This document shows, piece by piece, positions 24,001 through 36,000 of a stretch of 64,000 nucleotides of DNA. How positions within the stretch are numbered: position 1 is the stretch's first letter; every line of letters begins with the position of its first letter. The stretch covers positions 87,701,795 through 87,765,794 of the forward strand of contig NC_134843.1 of the NCBI RefSeq assembly GCF_965363235.1, given 5' to 3'. This DNA comes from Mytilus galloprovincialis. Lineage: Eukaryota > Mollusca > Bivalvia > Mytilida > Mytilidae. The translations under genes and the position numbers were made by a program. Under the pieces are notes generated by a model. That model had not been told where the DNA came from and did no database searches. It was given only the letters and a program-made list of their open reading frames with translations.

Positions 24001-27000
24001 AAATGCCATGACTTCTCTACGTTTCCATTAAATATTAGAAAAACAGTTGCTGCAAACCAGTCAAATCCAGGGTATCTGTTACTAATAAATTCTGAACAAT
24101 TATTAAGGATAATAGATCAGAGATTACTGTACTGATTAAACTGAGAAAAAGAACAATCAGAATTTGCCTAACTAGCAGCAGGTTCATTGACTAGCATTGA
24201 ATCTCTTCAGTTAAGTCATGTATGTACCAAACCAATCATTTCCCCCTCCCTGTTTTTTTTTTAATTCTCAATAAAGCAAAACAGTTGTGAGCACACTTTT
24301 ATAATTTACTGCACATGTTCAAGAACCTTTGACCTTTCATGTTGTAAATTCATAAAATACTCTTTTTTTTTCCAATTTGCAGAATGAATAGCTTTTTTTG
24401 TGTTGTTTGATTGCTGTCTTATTGCATTACCCCATGCTTCCTTTTATTAATATTTCATCAAACTAATCAGTTCTAATCAGCTAGGAGAAAATTGTAAGTG
24501 TCAATGTCTTCTTATCTTCTTTTTATGAATCACTGCATACTTAAATGTGATGAATGTGAGCATACAAGCATAATAAAGTATATTTAACAGCACTTTTGTC
24601 ATAAAGAACATTCTGTATTGAAGTCAATAAAACAACAACCAATAAACAATAAAACAACACATGTACAGCAATATATGGTCTTCACAGTCAAGTGTCTGTA
24701 CCATATGTGATAGAAGCTGTACATTAAAATAATCTGGTAATAATTCAAGAAACAACTACATCTACCATCAAATTCTTAAACATAAAAAAAAATCTAGCAA
24801 AAAGGGAATATAAGAGATCAAACCCCTCTTACAGTAACACAGGTATACAAGACTTTATTTTCATTGTAATAAGGATACTGATTTTAGCATGTCCCCCTCT
24901 TTGTTCTGGTCTTTGTTGTTGCTGTAGGTAGAAAGCACACTGTTTCAATAGTAATGTCAGTTTCTCTGTCACATCAGAGGAGGTGTGGATCACTTTCAAA
25001 TGGATTCCATATCTATAATGAACAAAAATTGGTGAAAACATGACAACCTCCAAAGATCAATTCTGTCAGGGACACAAAGGAAGTCCCTGTTTCTATACAT
25101 AAATACTCCTCTTTTAATAAAAATCATTTACAATACAGTTCCTAAATACCTAGATAGAAATTCTTAGTGAAAAACTTACATACTTAACATCAAAATAACC
25201 TAAGAAAGATGCTGTCAATGTAATATTGTTCATTCTCTTAAGTAAATCATGGTCATCAAAACTTTAAATGGACTTTTTCACCTCTGTAACCATTTGAAAT
25301 AATAAGAAAATTAAATGTTTAACAATTTTAACGTTATAGTTTGTTTATATTATCAAATTACTTATGTTGATAAAAAATTCATATATAATGTATGATATTA
25401 TAGGGTTATTGCATGAATATTGGGGAATATTGTCCTGAGTAGAATTTTATATTGCATGAGCTTGCGAGTGCAATATATGTTCTACGAGGGACAATATTCC
25501 CCAATATTCATGCAATAACCCTTTTATTGTATAGCAATATAATATTTAAAAGGAAAAATTGGTTTAAACTAAGATTTTGTCGTTGATGACATCATGAATT
25601 TTGAAGATTTATTGCACTAGTGCAATATCAGAATTTATTGCATGCTAATACTTTCTTTTTGGTTACTTTCTGTGGGATATATTATATTACTATACAACAA
25701 TATATATTATTTGTTCTTTTAACTAAAGTATCAAATGAGTTGAAAGAATTTTGAACAACATATTTCTATGATTTAATTATACAAAATCTTTGCTTAAAAT
25801 TGTGTCTCCTTTCATTGTATCAAGATAAAGTTAATGCCACTTTTCTTTTTAAGTTAAGCTAGGTATAAAAAATGAAGTGGATTTAGAAAAATACTAATCA
25901 CCAAAAATTTGAAATATCCAATATAAATACCTGATAGCAATCTTAATGCCTAGCTGTTGTAATGGAGTTAACTGGAATGATTTCAACGAATTCTCAGACC
26001 CTGAAATATAGTAATTAATCTGTTACATTCCTCAAATATCACAAGACCTTTTCCATTAGAAATAAATTTCTTATTTTAAGAGTAATAACTTCTTGTCTTA
26101 CTGATTTAGTGCCTTACTTGATATCATGATAAATACATACAGAAATTTTGGTACATGTAATGTTTACTAGCATAATATGTGATGGGCAAAGTGCATATGT
26201 ATATATTAAAAAGAACTTGCATTTAATTGCATTTATGTTTGTTGATTAACTATAGCATGAACGAAAGCACACAACACTTTTTGAATTTACACTACTACTT
26301 CATTGTAACAATTTTCAAATAAATAGTTTAATTTGTAATGATTCCCTATTTAAACTTTTATCAAACCAGATTAAAAACCCAAGATTGCATAAAGTATAAA
26401 TATTAAAGTCCACTTCATATGAAGCATATTTATTAATTAATGTCTACTTTTATTCCTGTTTTTTTATTAATTAATGTCTACTTTTATTCCTGTTTTTTTA
26501 TTAATTAATGTCTACTTTTATTCCTGTTTTTTTATTAATTAATGTCTACTTTTATTCCTGTTTTTTATTGATTGATGTCTACTTTTATTCCTATTTTTTC
26601 AACATGTTCAACACAAAAAGCCAGTTGTTTTTAGAAACTTTTATTGAAGGAATAGAACCTGATAAACAAGATGAATCTGAGATATATTTAAACTCTTATG
26701 CAATGGCATACTGTGGATTCATTTATTTTCATGGGTACTAATTTTCGTGACTTGATAAAAAGTTGTTTGTTTGAAGACATTTGATTTTTGGATTTGCAAT
26801 GTGTATACATTTGTATACACATTGTACATGTGTATATATTTCATCTCCCAAAAATCAAAAGGATTTGCAAAAGTTTGAAATCAATACATGTATTTACATG
26901 TTGTATTAATGACAAGAATCAATATCAATACAAGTACACATATATTAAAGTAAATATCTGTTTAAAACTACCTAGCTTCCAACTTTTCTAAACATGGAAA

Positions 27001-30000
27001 TTTATTGCACCAAAACCTAATCAAAACCTTACAAAAATATATATCATATGTCTTTATTGAAACTATTACTTTCAGTACCTCTCTACATACTATGAATATT
27101 TATAAAACTGAAATCAGACATAAGATCTAAACCAAAACCATCAAAACAATTCTACAGATATTTCAAACTTTACTCAAATGCCATGAATATGTAAAATCTT
27201 TGTTCTTCTTTGCTGAAATACAAATAACATTGGGCTGTTGAATGCATCAGGTTTGAGAATATAATGTAGCTTTATTGATGCTTTAGACTAATATATTTAG
27301 AAATTTAAACCTTAAATTATTGATATAAACATCAGATGAGTTGATTGATCAAGTCTGGTCCCTTCAACTTCGACACAACGAGGTTTAACTGTATGAAAGA
27401 AATAGACATCCTACTATTTTCGAAATGACTTCCATAGTTTTTGCTGAAATTTGCCTTTAAACAATGTCTGTTCTGGCAACTCTTCTGCCGTAAATGTGGA
27501 CTGCGCTCCATAGGTACTATTTGCTAATTATCTCCCTTTATTATTGTGAACACACGGCATGTAACGCAAAACAAACTTTTACATTTTGGTTCCTGTGGAT
27601 AACTATAGTGTATGTATGACTTAATTACTTTATTTTTTAGATAATCTTATGTTGCAGAACACTTACCTTTGAGGATTCAGTTGTTTTTATTGATAATTTC
27701 AGTAATTTGTGACAAATCGAGCCTTCGCTCTTGATAATTGTTTAAGTGTGTTAAATTCATAATTTTTGTATGAAGTAAGCCCGTTTTTTATCTTAATTAA
27801 CTTTCCCTTGGTCTACATTATAAATCTAAGCTTTTTGAGAAATTTATATCATTTTTGTACAAGGGTTATGCTCGAAAATTTTCTGTGTATGGAACGCAAA
27901 AGCTGTCATAATTGAAATTGTGTAAAATTTTGTATTTTTTGTAAAACTCGATTTTTCTGTTAAAACAAGTGCTTGAATGCGTGTTTCTTTGTATTTTGTA
28001 GCTTTTTACCTGCATTACGTCCAATAAAGAAATTATTTGAAGGCCCGTCTTATTTAATCTTTGGATCTAATCTGGTAGAACTATCTGTGGTGACAGAATA
28101 ATGTCTGCATTATCATGCCAACACTAAAGTTTTAGTCTGATTTTATAGTAAAGGACTAACAGTTCATCATCAAATATATGAATGCATTTGATATGCATTA
28201 TATTAATTTTGAACTTAGGACATAAAAACTTCTTGTTGCCTAAAAATAAACTTATTTATGGTGGGAGTTATCTAATGTAATTGTTCTCAATAATAGAGAA
28301 CAGATTGCACTGCAAATTTACCCATTTTGCAATATAGCAAGGAAATTAGTAGTGAACCCAGTCATAGATTTATTTCACCAGTACCATCTTCATAAAAATT
28401 GAAAACTTTAAATTATGTTGTTTGAAAACAAAAATGTAGACAACAAAACTATTTGGGAGTTAGAGATTGATATGTGTCCTGAATATTGACCTTCTGATGG
28501 TATGTTGTGTTATTGAAGCATTCAAATATAAAATAGGAAGTTCTTTTGCGTGAGGTCAACCCTTTATCAATTTTTATGCATATCCACATGACAGGATTAT
28601 TGTAGTGTGGATTTATTTATTTTTGTGGATTGAGGAAATCTAGCTTTTTTTTATGATATTTAATTTCATTGATTGATTTTCAAAGTCTGTGTACATTCCT
28701 TCAGACAACTTGTATTTCAAAGTTTGCGTACATTCCTTTAGACAACTTGTAATTCAAAGTTTGCATACATTCCTTCAGACAACTTGTAATTCAAAGTTTG
28801 CGTACATTCCTTTAGACAACTTGTAATTCAAAGTTTGCATACATTCCTTCAGACAACTTGTAATTCAAAGTTTGCGTACATTCCTTTAGACAACTTGTAA
28901 TTCAAAGTTTGCATACATTCCTTCAGACAACTTGTAATTCAAAGTTTGCGTACATTCCTTCAGACAACTTGTAATTCAAAGTTTGCGTATATTCCTTCAG
29001 ATAACTTGTAATTCATTGAACATTTAAATCGTTGGTTCCACTGTACATTCCTTCAGACAACTTGTAATTCATTGAACATTTAAATCGTTGGTTCCACTGT
29101 ACCCATGAAATCAATGACAATTGGGATCCAACAAATATTAATGATTCTACAGTATTGATAATAAGAGAAATGGCTGGGTTCTACTGAACCACTTTGTCAT
29201 ATCCATATAAAGGTTGAATTGATAATAAGAGAAATGGCTGGGTTCCACCTACCCACTTTGTGATATCCATATAACGGTAGAATTGACCAGCATTGTCTTT
29301 GAATACAACTAACAATAGTTTAGAATCAGTAAAAACAGAAGGTACAGAGACAGAAAATAATAAGTTATCCAGCTGATTTTCCATCAAAAGGTGAATATTC
29401 TTATTTCTCTAATTCTTCGTCAATTTATCCCTTTCTGCACCCATTGTATAAAAAAAATTTAATCAACGTGTGCTTCGTTTGATCTCAGTACTTCAATGGT
29501 TAAAATCCGATTATGAAGTCGAATTTTCTTGCTTTCCTCTGAAATTCCTATTGTGATGGCATGAAAAAAGGCGACCATGCCTGATGACGTCACATAGAAA
29601 GAACACATCTTTTTGCAGATCATTTAAAAAGAAGGAATAAGTCTGCATAATGTTAGAAAATCATTAGAGAAACAGATTAGACCACCAAATCTCGTGCAAT
29701 ACGATATTTATCCACTCTCGACAGTTAAATTTTAAATATTCAAAACGCTCGGGCAAGCCTTGCGTTTTAAATTTGAAAATTTAACTGTCTCGAGTGGATA
29801 AATATCGTATTACACTTGATGCAGTGGTAGAATCTATATTTCTATCAAATGTTAGACCAGGTACTGTAAATTCACAAATTATTGCAAGATTTTTTATTAT
29901 TGTGAAAAATGCGACAGGGTTATATAAGAAATAATTTATACTCACATTTTTTTTCTTTATGTATAAACTAAACAGGATTCTACTCATTATAGAAAAAATT

Positions 30001-33000
30001 GAAATTGTATTTCAGTCTCAAATGACAAAATCGTAATAATAAATGCATTCAATAATTTCTGAATTTACAGTATTAAGACAATATATGAATGCTAAAATTA
30101 AGTTTGTTCTGTCTCACAGACTAGTGGTTGTCCTGTTTAGGTTAAATGTATTATATATAATATATAGTTTTATGTTATTCTGATAATATTGTGCACATGT
30201 TGTACTCACACATGACTTTAGATGATCTGTATATTTTGCCCCTATGTATAACTGTAATTTATGCAGATCTTTTTATAAATACACTATGTCGTTGGGTTGT
30301 ATTTTACATACAGTGGATTCAGTATCATTTCGCGGTGACGAATAACAAATTTAAAGGTTCAACAAACTTTAAACTTGTAATTTCTGATTTTGGCAAAACA
30401 AAGAAATCAAATATTCATGAAAAAAGTTTTTCATTAACCCCCATAAATTGGTATCCATGAAAATAAATGAATCCACAGTATATAGACACATATGTAGGAT
30501 TGTATTTCATACACTTATGATTTGAGTACAGGAAAATAATATTACTTCAGTCACCTACCAAATTATTCATTGATATTATTATGTTTCTTAAGTATCATTC
30601 AGTGATTTTGGAATGGAATAAAAATACAAATCCATTCCATAAGCTTAGTACTTATAACAAAGAAAACAATGATGTTTTTTTTTTAAATCAAAAAAAACAT
30701 TTAAGGACCTAACAGTCAGCTAGAATTTCAAATCATCATCAATTTACTAGTTTCTGATGCTATTCATCCATAAGTTCTAATCAAGTTAAGTTTAAATGCA
30801 TGTTAAGCTTCTCCAGATGTTTAATAAAAAAAAGGGGATTAATAGCCTATATACATCACGTGACAGCAAAAACTGACACCAACCTTTGGACCAGGGAGGT
30901 CAAATATACAAAACCCTGATTCTCAACCTTAATGCCAATTTCATTTCAAACTTTTTTTGTTCCTATCTGAGATTATCCACCTTTTTTTTTACCATTGAAG
31001 TGTTATTGTGTTAAAATTCACATAATAAATATAGTTGAATTGCAACAAGTTTATTCTGATGATGCATACGTATATGATACATGGAGAGCAACCATGAGGT
31101 GCAAGTAGAAAAGGGGTCAATGAAATGATATTGTATAAATAATGATTATCTCATACAAATGATAATGAGTTATCTGTCATCTTTTGCATGTTTTTAATTG
31201 GACACACCTGCTTCTCTTGTAAAGAATGAATAGTGAAAAGAACTGATAGAATTATATCAAACTGTTTCATTTTATAAGATTATTCAAAACATTAACCAAC
31301 AATGTTCCAAAATATCTAAGAAGCTACTTGGCATTATATTTACAATTACCTTTTTGTTTCTTCCTTATAATTGCAAATTTTTCGCTTTGGTTGGGATGAG
31401 GTAGAAAACAAATCCTTATTATTTGCAATATATTATATCTTCTCACTAGCTGATTTTGATGCCATCACAAAAGGGATTTCTTTAAAATGGATAAATGATT
31501 TATTTTTGAGCTCTGGTTATGTACAAACTAACTCATATTTTCATATTTACTGAATGCTGTACAACCTTATCTTATTTACACCCCCAAAAAAAAACATGTG
31601 AATTTTTGCAGATCTAGCATATTGATTGATAGATGACTGTTTACTGTCCAGTGGTAAATTAAATGTCATTTCTGGATAAAAACATTCTTGATGAGAACAT
31701 TTTAACAGATATGAACATGAACCCTGCTTAAATAGTACTAGACAGACCTGCTGATAAAGATTTTGAACGTGCTTGTTCACAATATTATAGTCTACAGGAA
31801 GACATGTTATCCCAGCCCTAGTCTTACCTTTATCTCATCAATGCATGAATGCAACGTGTCTATATATCAAGAGAGTCTTAGCTTTATCTGATAATTGCTG
31901 CTGAGTGTCTATTTATGAAGAGAATTTACTTACCTGTAAAATCTACTGAGGGAAAGATGGACTCTTCCTGTATCTTTGACATGATAGGTGTGGCTACATC
32001 TAATAGCTGCTGGATAACTATAAAAATATAATATTATATGGAGTTAAAAAAGTAATAAAAGGAGTTATAAAAATATAAGATCAAATATTAATGAATCAAG
32101 AGACTGCTGGAATACTACTTATTATTGATGACAATATTCTCTTGTCAAGAGTTGTCCCATTGGCATATACATTTGTACCAAATTATCTTTTTCATTTTTT
32201 ATAGATACTTATAAAGACTGATAATTTTTTCACAAGGAGCACAAACAGTTTTGTTTAAAAGCACAAAAAACATAGTGACAAGAGAAGGTACATTTGCACA
32301 GGTTGTAAAATAAGTATCATTTTAATTAAGCCAACATGTTGAATAAAATTAATGGGGGTCTCATTGGAGAGTTCTGATCCCAGATCCTGATTACTGTTTT
32401 GTCAGATTCCTGTATCCCGCTTACACTATGTATGTAAGTAATTCTCACTTTTTTGTTATTTCCTGTGTCCCACTAGACTTCATTTCCCGTTTTCACAGCG
32501 CAAAAATTTGACTTTCACGTGTCATGCTTACAGAAAATCGTCAATCCTGTGTCATGCTGACCCCAATGAGACCCATATTAATCACCACTTTTCTCAATAC
32601 AATTTTTTTTTCTGATAAATCAAGAAATACTGATTAATCAATATCTGACACTAAATGAACTTGGTTGATATGTTAAATCAGGATATAATATAACATTGGT
32701 AAAATTAAATTTAATTTATATCAAAATAGGGTTTTAGGCATTTCTTATTAAAAAAAATAAATAAAAACCTCATTGCTGCCCAAAAAAATGAATTTTATAC
32801 CCATCATAAGATGAAGAAATAAAAGTTTCAGATATATTTAAAAAGAAAAGAATAGACTTTTATCAGCCATAAATCTTACCATTTCCTTTGACTAAATCTG
32901 CTCGGTTCAATAAAATCTTGATAAGGTTAACTCTACATTTGTCTAGCCAACTCTTTCCTTGATCATGTTTCTTAAGTGAAAGGAACTTCACCAGGTCGTT

Positions 33001-36000
33001 CTCTGAAACAGTCATTCAATTTTTATTTAGGGTATATTTATACAAAGCATTCATTAACCATACATGTAGTAGTTCTTATGTCTTCATTGGATCTTATAAC
33101 TTAGTTATAGTGTACAAAAAATTGTATGATTAATGTATATCTGTTCTCAAACAAAAGATAGAATGCAATAAAGGCCTTATGTATCCTAATTTTTAACTGC
33201 AACTGGTATGTTATTTTTGACTTTGAATTATTCTTGTACTAAGCCACATTTGTTTCTTTAAAGATAGGTGTAACATAATTGTTAATAGACCTATTTGGTA
33301 TTTTATCCTGATTTGTATCAATAGTCTCAGTCCTAGCCTGTTGGTATAAAGTATATCATAAAGTTGCAATAACTTGTTTCCTAATCCACTATAAATAAAT
33401 ATGTTTAAACTGAAGTAGCTACATCTTTTTTCACCTTTGGACAATTTGGCATTGAAATATAAAACAAAACTAAACTGCCTACTTTGAAACAGCTGATGAG
33501 ACAGCTACAAAAAAAAATCATTAGTAATTTTCATATTAAATCTACTTTTAAAGTTGATGTTGATGATAATTGGATTAACTTTATAATAGCTTCAACTATA
33601 TTCTACCATAAGAAAATCAAATTTTAGATACTATAGAAAAAACATATAAACAGATTTCAAAACATAAGTGAAGAATTCCCTATTGCTTACACTGCTATTT
33701 TACACATTGTTGTACAATACAATATTAACTTTGTTGAAAGTTTCCTTTAAATATTCATATTCCATTTTTCCAAAAGCATGTGCAAACCTATTCACACTGA
33801 TTTCATGCAAAACATGTTTTATAACTCCACAAGTTTCATGCAAAAGTCATTGAAAAAGAGTGCTGCATAAATGCCAAGTGATACCAAGAGTTAAATAATT
33901 CTATCAATTTGTCATTCAATTAACTGTTTATTTATCTTGAAATATTGCGTCATCATTAAATAATTGGTGTTTTAAAGCATTTGTCAAGCCATTTTCAATA
34001 TGTGCAAGCAGATGCTTGAATCCAGATCACCAAAGTGCTTTCATTTCTACTCAGGGGGAAATACCTTGAAGATCAAACAAAGCTTCATCTGATTCGGATT
34101 CTGTAAAAAGCATACTAAACTAAAACTAAACCCTTCTATGTAATAAAAAAACATTTAGCTCAATCTAGGCTGTGACTGTCACTAAAAAATCTACATGTCT
34201 AATAACACATGTGGATATGAAATGTATCTATCTACTTTTCAATGCTGTTCAAATCATGAATTATAAAAGTTTATTCAAGTCAATTTAAACTAAACTATAC
34301 ATATAATTTAATTGAAAATCACTTTTCATTAAAGAACATTATTAAGTTTCCTGTGTATATCTTGCTCTTATGGACAGATATTGTACTGATGAAACATTGT
34401 AAATATAACCTAGCTCTTTGCAGATTTTACTTCTGACCGTGCAAGGGCTGTATAGCCAGTCAAGGTCGTAAAAACTTTCATTTGTTGTCAGATTTTCTGT
34501 TCTTTAAATAATTAGCAAACCAAATATATTTGAATACAATTTACAAGCCCTATAGTGTAAAGAATTAGATTACAAAACATACAAGGAGAACATGTTCCCA
34601 CAAAGACCACATATCTTTTAATCTTTTAAAAAAGGCAAAGATGTGACATTTTTTTATGAAAATATATTTTATCTAATTCACCAATTCTGTTTAAATCTTA
34701 TCCATCCGAACAGAAAAATAAAACTTAAATGAATCTCTTTTTTTCCAGATATACAAATAACAGTTAATCGTGTTTAATCATATACTCCAATACATTTAAC
34801 CTTTTTCAACATTTTATCTGAACCCAAATAGTGCTTTTATTTTCAAAATACAAATGTACTGCACTCCTTTTTATTTACACAGGTTATCAGACAGGTTGGA
34901 AATATAGAATGTTTCAGTGTTTCCTCTGTGTTATACACAATTGATCTAGGCATTTCCTAAAAATTCTTGGTCAATGGATTAGGAATACATGTATAGACAA
35001 TATATGGTAACTAAGACAACAAAGATTTTGAATTGATTGAATTAAAGCAATTTTGATACCTTATTTGACTGTAGATTTTAAAACATTTAATAATACCTTG
35101 TTTTACTGTAGATTTTAAAACATTTAATAATACCTTGTTTTACTGTAGATCTTAAAACATTTAACAATACCTTGTTTTACTGTAGATCTTAAAAAATTTA
35201 ATAATACCTTGTTTTACTGTAGATCTAGCTCCCAGGTTAGGAATGTAAGCTCTGGGTACTGGATACGATGATATTAATGGATAAGGATATACATGTCCAC
35301 GAGTGTCCTGTTAAAATATCATTTATATTTAAGAAATAAGTCATGGCACCCATAGATTTGATGTAATTTAACCATGGGGTGGGCATTTATATCCGATTAT
35401 TTTATCCTGAGCATTAGCGGAACAGCAGTTTTGTGTGTTTCTGCGTTTGCGCTAAAAGTAGATATACTGTGACTATACTGGTTGACGATAATAGGTCCTC
35501 ATATTAGAATAACAAAAGTTTGTCAATAAATAAAAGATCATAAAAGTCAATTGAATATCTTGCAATAGATGAATAATAACTAACAAATAAGAAACTTTAC
35601 AACAGTTTTATCCAAATAAATTATTTGTCATTTCTAACTTATTTACAACTTTCCAAACTATGGCGCAAAATCAGGGTAAAAAAATCTTATTTACGTATAT
35701 ACATAGTTATTTCTAATTATTATTGTAGAGCCTAAGTGGTCAAGTGGTCTAGCACGTTGGGCATATTGCAAGGCAATTTGGTGCAATGATATCTCAGAAG
35801 CATGAGTTTTAAATCTCGGCCATAGAAGAACAAAAAATATACTTTCACGAATTTACAGATGTTACATTGTTGGGCTGATATTTAGAGTAGACAAATCATA
35901 AGTATTTTTGTATATACGTAATTCAATTTACATAAATACAGCTTTTGATTTCTATGTTTGGTTTGCTTTTGACAAGGTTAACAAGTGAAAACTAAACAAT

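Larger units (their letters stand above)
26001..31933. other. TBC1D32 intron 28 (largest, 5.9 kb)
   Basis: No missed exon is needed: phases 1 and 1 join, and the family alignment I remember has no gap here. It holds two minisatellites, a palindrome, two MITEs and a local duplication, listed separately. Confidence 0.6.

Noticed and set aside
35728..35830. tRNA gene
   Set aside because: The tRNA-like head has a degenerate B box and no closed acceptor stem; the following conserved body marks it as a SINE.
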